Assembly (NCBI GenBank): GCA_001723855.1
Contig: MCBC01000170.1
Location: 1 to 28,672 of the forward strand
DNA from: Candidatus Altarchaeales archaeon WOR_SM1_86-2
GTDB taxonomy: Archaea > Altiarchaeota > Altiarchaeia > IMC4 > MCBC01
Reading direction: 5' to 3'
DNA length: 28,672 nucleotides
Position numbers and translations under genes: made by a program. The notes beneath the pieces are model-generated. The model ran no database searches. It was not told the DNA's origin and saw only the letters and a program-made list of their open reading frames with translations. This document shows, piece after piece, positions 23,362 to 28,580 of this stretch; the first letter of the stretch is position 1, and each line of letters begins with the position of its first letter.

Positions 23362-23685
23362 ATGCAAAAAGCAGAATATGTTTCACTCCGGGATATGGAA
23401 CTTAAGGCGCTGATTGATGCAGGCGTATTTAAAAGTAAAGCCGATGCCATTAATGAGGCGGTAAGTACTTTATTCCGTGTTAAACCAGAGATGAAGCTTG
23501 AATCAGCAATCCAGTTATATAAGGATAATAAAGTAACTTTGGGCAGAGCCGCAGAGATCGCAGGATTGAACAGGTGGGAGTTCACTGATATACTGAAGGA
23601 CAGGGGGATAAAGATTGTTATTGAGTGCGATTCTGAAGCAGATATGGATAAGCGAATTCAAAAAAAATCACTTCGTGATTTTTAA
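23362..23685 (+). CDS. UPF0175-family antitoxin
   Basis: 107 residues. The N-terminal part (YVSLRDMELKALIDAGVFKS then KADAINEAVSTLF) resembles a ribbon-helix-helix domain and the middle (AIQLYKDNKVTLGRAAEIAG then LNRWEFTDILKDRGIK) is the UPF0175 helix-turn-helix-like motif. A PIN toxin gene follows 56 bases downstream, but it is interrupted by a 48-bp element. The promoter is supplied by repeat R2 (TATA-like 23316-23330). The tail (MDKRIQKKSLRDF) is basic. Confidence 0.85.
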   Translation: MQKAEYVSLRDMELKALIDAGVFKSKADAINEAVSTLFRVKPEMKLESAIQLYKDNKVTLGRAAEIAGLNRWEFTDILKDRGIKIVIECDSEADMDKRIQKKSLRDF

Positions 23686-23732
23686 CTTTAATGTAACCGT
23701 AACATAATCGAATTTACATTACATGAGCAAAT

Positions 23733-23889
23733 AAAGAGAAAATGATACTTGTTGATACTAACATTCTTTCAACATTTGCAAAGATCAATAAGTTAGATAT
23801 ATTTATGCAGTTGTGTGGCTGACCCTTGGTCAGACACGTGTCGGAGCGAAACTCCGCCACATTTCAGGATGAAAATATTGCGATAGTGC
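23733..23889 (+). repeat. 157-bp direct repeat, copy 1 (PIN toxin 5' end with the cloverleaf)
   Basis: Identical to 27625-27781 except at four positions (about 97.5% identity). It covers 9 bases before the ATG, the first 24 codons of the PIN toxin, the 48-bp cloverleaf and 9 codons after it. The three differences in toxin codons (AAC/AAT, TTG/TTA, GCG/GCA) are all synonymous third-position changes; the fourth lies in a hairpin of the cloverleaf. Confidence 0.95.
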
Positions 23890-24299
23890 CGGCGGTATAT
23901 GAGGAATTGACAGATGGCGTAAACAAAGGTTATCAAACACTTGCGAGAGTATTGGAGCTGGTTGATAAACAAGCCATCAAAATCCTGCCGCTCACTGAAG
24001 ATGAGATCACTGCGAAAGCACGACTTCCAGCATCTTTTGATGAAGGTGAACGGGAAGCAATCGTTGTTGCGAAAACCAGGAATCTACAGATAACCACCAA
24101 TGAAAAACAGATTGGAAATTACTGCAGGGAGGAAGGAATCTTGTATCTGAATCTCCCTGATCTGCTTAGAATGATGTGGCTCAATGAGATATTATCCAAG
24201 AGCGATGTAAGAGCTATGGTAAATGAAATTGAGGGGAAGGATAACATCAAATTTAAATCCACAGAAAACATTTTTATTGACAAAAAGAAAAGGACATGA
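23742..24299 (+). pseudogene. PIN-domain toxin interrupted in frame by a 48-bp cloverleaf element
   Basis: From ATG 23742 the frame reads MILVDTNILSTFAKINKLDI then FMQL. It then meets the 48-bp insertion (23814-23861), whose third codon is TGA (23820-23822). After the insertion the same frame resumes with FQDENIAIVPAVYEELTDGV, the DEGEREAI acidic motif and TTNEKQIG, to a stop at 24297-24299. Without the insertion the product is a normal PIN toxin of about 169 residues. Because the insert is exactly 16 codons, the only lesion is the UGA. Most likely the gene is inactive; readthrough or ribosome bypass would restore it. An internal TTG start at 23826 is possible but would lose the first catalytic Asp. 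Confidence 0.85.
23814..23861. mobile_element. 48-bp cloverleaf palindromic element, copy 2 (inside the PIN gene)
   Basis: Outer stem TGTGGC (23814-23819) pairs with GCCACA (23856-23861). Between them, without any unpaired joint, are TGACC-CTT-GGTCA, GACACGTGTC and GGAG-CGAAA-CTCC. The arms add up to exactly 48 bases. It is GC-rich in an AT-rich gene and splits a PIN coding sequence cleanly, so it behaves as an insertion element. Confidence 0.85.
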
Positions 24300-24341
24300 A
24301 TAAACCATGAAATAGAATACTGACTTTATTGTTTTTTTTTT

Positions 24342-24410
24342 CAGAAACCTCTGACATAGAAGAACTTCATTGAAAAACAGAAAAACAGTGCTCGAATTCT
24401 TATTTTTATA
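24342..24410 (+). repeat. Intercassette repeat R3
   Basis: CAGAAACCTCTGACATAG, then AAGAACTTCATTGAAAAACA and CAGTGCTCGAATTCTTATTT, matching R2. Here it is not attached to a coding end; a T-run lies directly before it, so the gene it once terminated has been lost. Confidence 0.85.
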
Positions 24411-24447
24411 AAAACAATGATATTTACAACCTAACTTTAACAAAAAA

Positions 24448-24519
24448 ATGGCTAATTTTGAATACCTAAACGACTTACTGCGAGACCAAAATGGTCTCAA
24501 TTTCTACTTCAACTTGTAG
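24448..24519 (+). pseudogene. Short reading frame after R3, probable truncated gene start
   Basis: MANFEYLNDLLRDQNGLNFY then FNL and a TAG; the ATG is about 35 bases after the TATA-like end of R3, where a cassette gene would start. No family recognised. The middle contains a perfect hairpin GAGACCA-AAA-TGGTCTC (24482-24498) with a triloop like those in the two hairpin clusters. It may be a remnant of a lost gene. Confidence 0.3.
24482..24498. repeat. Triloop hairpin
   Basis: Seven-bp perfect stem GAGACCA/TGGTCTC with loop AAA, the same design as the hairpins at 18778-19026 and 27429-27590, here inside a short truncated frame. Confidence 0.8.
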
Positions 24520-24789
24520 GTATGCACTTCTCTTATGATCGATTTTTTGATTTAATGGTAAATTTTTCTATAATTCTAATTTGTGCAAGCAAATATATAA
24601 ATACTGAAATTTTATACCTACATACCCAAAAATCTTTATTGATAAAAATAGAACTGCTGAGAGGTAATTATCAATTTTTTAAGAAATTTACCAAAAAGTG
24701 AAAATCGGGGGTTTCCTCCCCTCACTATTCGATTTTTAGGAAAATATCGTTGTCAAACCCAGGTTACAATAAAATAAAATAATCCAGAA

Positions 24790-25014
24790 ATGAAAATAAA
24801 GAGCGTGAATGAAGACCTCATATTGCCAAAAAGAATACTTGATAAGGCTGAAATTGGGGGCGATATCGATGTTATCGTAAAGCCACATATGGTGATCGTA
24901 AAAGAGAGTCTTACAAAATCAACAAAGGGGTTGGTAAAGCCGAGAATAGATATTTCAAAACTTCATGAAGAATATGAGGACTACTTATTCAAAAAAGGGA
25001 AGGGCGATCTCTAG
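24790..25014 (+). CDS. AbrB-like antitoxin
   Basis: 74 residues. The N-terminus (KIKSVNEDLILPKRILDKAE then IGGDIDVIVKPHMVIVKE) has the two-hairpin pattern of an AbrB/MazE-like domain, with LPKRIL in place of the usual IPKKIR. The C-terminal part (KPRIDISKLHEEYEDYLF) is the probable toxin-binding tail. It overlaps a PIN toxin gene by about 50 bases. The call depends on this pairing and the weakly conserved hairpins. Confidence 0.72.
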   Translation: MKIKSVNEDLILPKRILDKAEIGGDIDVIVKPHMVIVKESLTKSTKGLVKPRIDISKLHEEYEDYLFKKGKGDL

Positions 25015-25348
25015 TTTAGATGATTTCATCTCAGATGAACAGATTTTCGTAGATGCCAACATCTTTACTTTTCACCACCTGGATGATCCAAGATATGGCG
25101 AATCGTGCACAGAGTTTTTGCAAAGGATAGAGAATGGCGGGGTCAATGGAGCAACTTCCAATTTTGTTTTAGATGAGGTTATTTATGTTATTTTGATTGA
25201 GAAAGGATGCGAGATACTTAACGTAGATCGTGCATGGAAGGTTAGAGAAGAAATAAAGAGGGACAAAAAGTTTGCCAAGCAGTGTTACGAGCCAGTTAGC
25301 ATATTTCTAAGAATTGTACAAAGAGTTAAATCCAAGAGATTCAAGTAA
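24965..25348 (+). CDS. PIN-domain toxin, probably C-terminally truncated
   Basis: 127 residues from ATG 24965 (24974 also possible); both overlap the antitoxin. QIFVDANIFTFHHLDDPRYG holds the first Asp and SNFVLDEVIYVI the Glu, the first half of a PIN fold. The protein then ends with RIVQRVKSKRFK and shows no NDAxHxA-like acidic cluster or final strand, so the metal site is incomplete. Repeat R4 starts 54 bases later. The missing 3' end is probably another casualty of cassette exchange; I expect low or no ribonuclease activity. Confidence 0.75.
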   Translation: MKNMRTTYSKKGRAISSLDDFISDEQIFVDANIFTFHHLDDPRYGESCTEFLQRIENGGVNGATSNFVLDEVIYVILIEKGCEILNVDRAWKVREEIKRDKKFAKQCYEPVSIFLRIVQRVKSKRFK

Positions 25349-25401
25349 TTAATCGTGGTTTTTCGCAACATTTTTTAATCTTTATTTTTCAAAAACATAT
25401 C

Positions 25402-25470
25402 CAGAACCCCCTGACACAGAAGAACTTCATTGAAACAGAAAAATAGTGCTCAAATCTTTTAATTACTATA
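25402..25470 (+). repeat. Intercassette repeat R4
   Basis: CAGAACCCCCTGACACAG, then AAGAACTTCATTGAAACAGA and AAAATAGTGCTCAAATCTTT. It matches R2 and R3, but the TAG is changed to CAG and two or three A's are missing from the middle. It lies between the truncated PIN gene and the AAA ATPase gene. Confidence 0.82.
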
Positions 25471-25578
25471 TTAATAACGGTTAAGTTTCAAATAAAAGTG
25501 GGGCACGAATTTTATTAAAAATCAAGTTAAAGAGATTCTTATCAAAATATTTATAAATCTATTTAAATATCTATGGCT

Positions 25579-25593
25579 TTTAATATATTAAAT
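25579..25593 (+). promoter_or_regulatory. TATA-like box of the ATPase gene
   Basis: TTTAATATATTAAAT lies 52-66 bases before the ATG at 25645, leaving a leader of about 25-30 bases. A further TATTTATAAATC (25548-25559) is an alternative. The palindrome TCCC-ATATAC-GGGA (25596-25609) lies between box and start and could be an operator. Confidence 0.4.
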
Positions 25594-25644
25594 AGTCCCA
25601 TATACGGGAACATTTAGGCGCATAATATTCCACCATACCCTAAA

Positions 25645-26928
25645 ATGAAGACGAAAAAAATTGTTACCGAACTCCTTGAGGAGAACAAAAGATACTCTGA
25701 ATTAGAGATAATGCCAAGGGACAAGGAAAAAGAACTGCACAATCTGCTCAAAACAGATGAAATTATAACGATATCCGGTGTCAGGAGGTGCGGTAAATCA
25801 TATCTCATTCTCTCGATTTTAAAGGATCTTCCAGGGGCGCTATATGTAAATTTTGAAGATGAACGCCTTGCGGGATTCACAGCAGAGAATTTAAAAGAAA
25901 TCTATAAATCATTTATAGAGATCAGAAATCCTGGAAATAAAGTATATTTCCTTCTGGATGAGGTTCAGGAGGTTAAGAACTGGGAGAAATGGGTTAGGAG
26001 AATGCATGATTCAAAAGGGCTGAATTTCATCTTAACAGGATCAAATGCCTCCCTTCTTGCCCCTGAGATAGCAACAACTCTTGGAGGCAGAAATATAGAG
26101 ATCAATCTGTTTCCTCTTTCATTCAAAGAATTCCTTAAAGTCAAGAAATTCACACCCGAATATTTAACAGAGACGGAGACCTCAAAAATAAAGTATTATC
26201 TGAATGAGTATATAGAGCACGGTGGATTTCCGAAGGTTGCGTTGGTTGAGGGTTCATTTGAAAAAAAGAGCATACTCATGGGTTATTTCAATACAATTGT
26301 CTATAAGGATATAGTCAAACGATTTGAGATAAGGGATGTGGAACAGTTCAGGGAGTTCGCAATATACTTGATCGCAAACGGCTCCTCATTGATGAGTTAC
26401 TATAAATTGAAGAACATATTCGGGGTTGGGGTTGAGACGGTAAAAAACTATTTCCGTTACATGGAAACAGCGTTTTTGATATTTAATGTACCGATATTCT
26501 CGTATAAACTAAAGGATCAGATGAAATATCCCAGAAAACTTTATTGTATTGACACCGGCTTAAGAAATGCAGTATCCTTTAGATTCATGGAAGATAAAGG
26601 AAAACTATATGAAAATATCGTGGCGGTAGAACTAAAAAGGCGGGAAAAGGAATTCTATTACTGGAAAGATGATAAACAAAGGGAAGTGGATTTTGTTATA
26701 AAGGAAAATCTAGAGCCAAAACATCTGGTTCAGGTCTGTTATGATATCGAGAAACCGGAAACCAAAAATAGAGAGACGAAAGCACTTGTTGAAGCAATGG
26801 ATAAATTCAACCTGAGCAGCGGCATAATAATAACAGAGGACTACGAAGATGATGAACACATAGAAGGGAAACAAATAATTTATAAGCCATTATGGAAGTG
26901 GCTTTTTCAATCAGAAACTCAGGTATAG
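25645..26928 (+). CDS. AAA ATPase with DUF4143 C-terminal domain
   Basis: 427 residues. Residues about 20-180 are an AAA_14-type P-loop ATPase: Walker A SGVRRCGKSYL (near 44-54), Walker B VYFLLDEVQEV (near 99-109), then FILTGSNASLL and the GGRNIEINLFPLSFKEFL segment. Residues about 200-400 are the DUF4143 region with a restriction-endonuclease-like core (YENIVAVELKRREKEFYYWK, then REVDFVIKE and LVQVCYD). These proteins are abundant in archaea and lie with TA and defence genes, but their role is not established. It stands alone between repeats R4 and R5, and its last five codons (SETQV) and stop are part of R5. Confidence 0.92.
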   Translation: MKTKKIVTELLEENKRYSELEIMPRDKEKELHNLLKTDEIITISGVRRCGKSYLILSILKDLPGALYVNFEDERLAGFTAENLKEIYKSFIEIRNPGNKVYFLLDEVQEVKNWEKWVRRMHDSKGLNFILTGSNASLLAPEIATTLGGRNIEINLFPLSFKEFLKVKKFTPEYLTETETSKIKYYLNEYIEHGGFPKVALVEGSFEKKSILMGYFNTIVYKDIVKRFEIRDVEQFREFAIYLIANGSSLMSYYKLKNIFGVGVETVKNYFRYMETAFLIFNVPIFSYKLKDQMKYPRKLYCIDTGLRNAVSFRFMEDKGKLYENIVAVELKRREKEFYYWKDDKQREVDFVIKENLEPKHLVQVCYDIEKPETKNRETKALVEAMDKFNLSSGIIITEDYEDDEHIEGKQIIYKPLWKWLFQSETQV

Positions 26929-26985
26929 AAGAACTTCGATGAAAAACAGAAAAATAGTGCTCGAATTCTTATTTCTATATTTTAA
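26912..26985 (+). repeat. Intercassette repeat R5
   Basis: CAGAAACTCAGGTATAG, then AAGAACTTCGATGAAAAACA and AATAGTGCTCGAATTCTTAT with a TATA-like TTTCTATATTTTAA end. It is one base shorter than R2 in the coding part, so here it supplies SETQV and a stop to the ATPase in another frame. AAGAAcTTCG and CGAATTCTT can pair with one bulged C. Confidence 0.87.
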
Positions 26986-26988
26986 CCA

Positions 26989-27066
26989 ATGAAACTGTCA
27001 GAGTATGAGAAAGCTTGGTTCGTGATGGTGCCCGGGAGTCTGCTTCAACGGCTGGTTTCCAGGTAG
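26989..27066 (+). pseudogene. Short reading frame after R5, probable truncated gene start
   Basis: MKLSEYEKAWFVMVPGSLLQ then RLVSR and TAG, 25 codons, with its ATG just after the TATA-like end of R5. No family recognised. Its end carries CTGG-TTT-CCAG, again a three-base loop. As with 24448-24519, a repeat is followed by the first codons of something that is no longer there. Confidence 0.3.
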
Positions 27067-27101
27067 ATTTTTATTTTTATTTTTTTCTTTTAAACTTCCA
27101 T

Positions 27102-27398
27102 CTACCAGACCTCTTTCAAATTCTTCAAGCCGGTTAGGTAATCCTCGTAATCAACTCTGCTTTTTACATTAAGTTTTGACAGAATATCCATGAACTCGCT
27201 TATTGAAACACCTGCGATCTTTGATGCTTTTTCAAGAGATGCTTTGCCCTGTTCGTATTCATTAACGGCAAACAATATTCTGCCCCTGTCAAGCAGATCC
27301 TTCACTATCTCCGATTTCTTGATGTGTTTACTCTTTGCCATCTCCTCTAAAAACATGCGCTCGCTCTCATCAACACTCACATTTATCATAGTTCCCAT
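27102..27398 (-). CDS. UPF0175-family antitoxin without a toxin
   Basis: 98 residues. The N-terminal strand and helices (MINVSVDESERMFLEEMAKS, then KHIKKSEIVKDLLDRG) resemble an RHH domain, and YEQGKASLEKASKIAGVSIS with EFMDIL is the UPF0175 motif. The C-terminus (YEDYLTGLKNLKEVW) is typical. It is the only minus-strand gene of the right-hand array and no toxin lies downstream of it. An orphan antitoxin may protect against the toxins of related modules. A hairpin cluster begins 30 bases upstream of its start. Confidence 0.85.
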   Translation of the reverse strand: MGTMINVSVDESERMFLEEMAKSKHIKKSEIVKDLLDRGRILFAVNEYEQGKASLEKASKIAGVSISEFMDILSKLNVKSRVDYEDYLTGLKNLKEVW

Positions 27399-27428
27399 TT
27401 TATTCTTTATTTATAAATTTTTGATAAA

Positions 27429-27590
27429 ACTTTAGAATTAAAAATTCTAGAGTATGTTAAAAATTTTTATTTTTAACATAAAACTTTAGAAACATAGTGT
27501 GGCTTACACTTTGTGTAAGACACATTCAATACAACTTTGTTGTATTGAACATTTCTAAAGTATATTAGAGACTTTGTCTCTGATATAAAA
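27429..27590. repeat. Cluster of triloop hairpins including a three-way junction
   Basis: An 11-bp stem with one T-G wobble and loop AAA (27429-27453); a 12-bp stem ATGTTAAAAAT with loop TTTT (27453-27480); an outer 10-bp stem ACTTTAGAAA/TTTCTAAAGT (27483-27492 with 27552-27561) that encloses CTTACAC-TTT-GTGTAAG (27503-27519) and a perfect 11-bp TTCAATACAAC hairpin with loop TTT (27525-27549); and an 11-bp stem AGAGAC-TTT-GTCTCT with extended arms (27562-27586). It fills the gap between the orphan antitoxin and the PIN fragment; there is no gene here. Confidence 0.9.
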
Positions 27591-27624
27591 GTTTTTGTTA
27601 TATAATAATGTGATTTAAAGTTTA

Positions 27625-27781
27625 AAAGAGAAAATGATACTTGTTGATACTAATATTCTTTCAACATTTGCAAAGATCAATAAGTTAGATATATTTATGC
27701 AGTTATGTGGCTGACCCTTGGTCAGACACGTGTCGGAGCGAAGCTCCGCCACATTTCAGGATGAAAATATTGCAATAGTGC
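27625..27781 (+). pseudogene. 157-bp direct repeat, copy 2: PIN toxin 5' fragment with the cloverleaf
   Basis: Second copy of 23733-23889. The PIN frame starts at ATG 27634 (MILVDTNILSTFAKINKLDI), is interrupted by the 48-bp element at the same place, resumes with FQDENIAIV and ends abruptly at 27781, after which unrelated promoter DNA begins. No antitoxin precedes it. Differences from copy 1 in toxin codons are all synonymous. Confidence 0.9.
27706..27753. mobile_element. 48-bp cloverleaf palindromic element, copy 3
   Basis: Same as 23814-23861 but with GGAGC-GAA-GCTCC fully paired as a five-bp stem and three-base loop, so every base outside the loops is paired: outer stem 6 bp, hairpin 13 bases, central palindrome 10 bases, hairpin 13 bases. 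Confidence 0.88.
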
Positions 27782-27803
27782 TTGTTGTTTTAATCACCAT
27801 ATT

Positions 27804-27839
27804 TATTTTTTAATCTTTAAAACCAATATAATTAATAAG
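27804..27839 (+). promoter_or_regulatory. Promoter region of the MazF module, shared with the DUF104 module
   Basis: TTTTTTAATCTTTAAAACC followed by AATATAATTAATA, about 20-55 bases before the antitoxin ATG at 27859. It is nearly the same as 13593-13625 before the DUF104-PIN module. TATA-like candidates are ATATAATTAATA or CTTTAAAAC. Confidence 0.45.
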
Positions 27840-27858
27840 AAACATAAAAAAATTAAAA

Positions 27859-28074
27859 ATGCAAACATCAACCGTTAAATTTGAAGACCAGATAATTTCA
27901 GAAGTAATGCCAGCACTTAAAGAAAAAATAAACGCTGTGATTGAACCAATAATCAGAGATACTTTAAAGCAAATAATAGGCGAAACCACTACCCACGAAA
28001 CAATGAAATTATCGGAAAAATCTTTTGCAGATCTATGGGAAAATGAAGAAGACAAAATCTGGGATGAGTACTGA
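27859..28074 (+). CDS. Antitoxin of a MazF/PemK-type module
   Basis: 71 residues, helical and acidic toward the C-terminus (KSFADLWENEEDKIWDEY), which is the form of the toxin-binding tail of archaeal MazF partners. The N-terminal half (QIISEVMPALKEKINAVIEP) is amphipathic helix; no DNA-binding fold is obvious. It is followed at once by a MazF-type toxin. Assignment is by position, size and the W/E/D-rich tail. Confidence 0.72.
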   Translation: MQTSTVKFEDQIISEVMPALKEKINAVIEPIIRDTLKQIIGETTTHETMKLSEKSFADLWENEEDKIWDEY

Positions 28075-28078
28075 TTAT

Positions 28079-28453
28079 ATGCAGAAAGACATTTTACTTG
28101 TGAAGTTTCCATTCACTGATTTTCAGGGTTTTAAAAAGAGACCTGTGATTGTTATATCAAATGATGAATATAATTCAAAAACTCTCGATCTGGTTGTGTG
28201 TGCGATAACAAGCAATCTTTCATATAAAGATTATTCTGTTTTGATTTCAAATGACGATTTAGATGATGGTTATCTGATAAAGGAAAGTTTGATTAAAACA
28301 AGTCATATTGCAACGATAAGTAAACGGATTGTAATCAAGAAAATCGCATCTCTGAATGATGAAAAATTTAAGGAAGTGAAAGAGAATCTCAGATTGCTTT
28401 TTAAATTATCAGGGGCAGATGATAAAGATACCTCACAAGAGGGAGATGATTAA
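28079..28453 (+). CDS. MazF/PemK-family mRNA interferase toxin
   Basis: About 124 residues from ATG 28079; ATG 28064, overlapping the antitoxin end, is an alternative. MQKDILLVKFPFTDFQGFKK followed by RPVIVISNDEY is the classic MazF beta-barrel start with the conserved FPF and RP motifs, and KTSHIATISKRIVIKKIASL is the later core with the catalytic Thr/Ser. MazF toxins cut single-stranded mRNA at short sites. The protein is intact with a charged tail (DDKDTSQEGDD). An attC-like structure begins about 20 bases after the stop, so gene plus structure looks like an integron-type cassette. Confidence 0.87.
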   Translation: MQKDILLVKFPFTDFQGFKKRPVIVISNDEYNSKTLDLVVCAITSNLSYKDYSVLISNDDLDDGYLIKESLIKTSHIATISKRIVIKKIASLNDEKFKEVKENLRLLFKLSGADDKDTSQEGDD

Positions 28454-28473
28454 ATCGGCTGCGTTCATACGCC

Positions 28474-28578
28474 ATATAACTTAGCATATCCACTGCGTCG
28501 CTCCTTCGTCGCTCCTCACCCCTCGGGAAATTTTGCCTCATTCGTCGGCAAAACTTCGGATATGCCCATCCGTTATAC
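28474..28578. other. attC-like nested inverted repeat after the MazF gene
   Basis: TATAAC (28475-28480) pairs with GTTATA (28572-28577); inside, GCATATCC (28484-28491) pairs exactly with GGATATGC (28558-28565); a central TTTTGCC/GGCAAAA hairpin (28531-28553) follows. Two short outer boxes, unequal spacers of 3 and 6 bases and a variable centre over about 105 bp are the layout of integron attC sites, and TATAAC/GTTATA resembles the ends of Vibrio-type attC repeats. The canonical GTTRRRY is only partly met (GTTATAC). No integron integrase is in the window. Confidence 0.45.
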
Positions 28579-28580
28579 TG

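Larger units (their letters stand above)
24300..24789. other. Intergenic region, 490 bases, with repeat R3 and gene debris
   Basis: Holds a T-run (24329-24341), repeat R3 (24342-24410), a 23-codon reading frame with an internal hairpin (24448-24519), a TATA-like ATATATAAATA (24592-24602) and a stem AAAATCG/CGATTTT (about 24708-24737) around a GGGG/CCCC hairpin. No full gene is seen. The antitoxin at 24790 probably uses an A/T-rich promoter near 24765. Confidence 0.6.

Noticed and set aside
23820..23822. UGA in the PIN gene read as selenocysteine
   Set aside because: PIN toxins are not selenoproteins, the UGA belongs to the inserted element, and other genes here use TGA as an ordinary stop.
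23814..23861. Cloverleaf element as a tRNA gene
   Set aside because: It is only 48 bases, has 5-6 bp arms without single-stranded joints, lacks the T-loop GTTC and D-loop motifs, and has no anticodon-like seven-base loop.
23826..24299. Independent protein starting at TTG 23826
   Set aside because: Its first 13 codons are the inserted palindrome; the rest is the PIN toxin without its first catalytic Asp, so it is better read as part of the interrupted gene.
22540..26985. Repeats R1-R5 as a CRISPR array
   Set aside because: The units are about 70 bp and separated by 0.7-1.5 kb of coding DNA; there are no short regular spacers or cas genes.
22540..28578. The whole right-hand array as a classical integron
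   Set aside because: Repeats R1-R5 lack clear paired GTTRRRY/RYYYAAC ends and no integrase is present; only the last structure at 28474-28578 has an attC-like layout.
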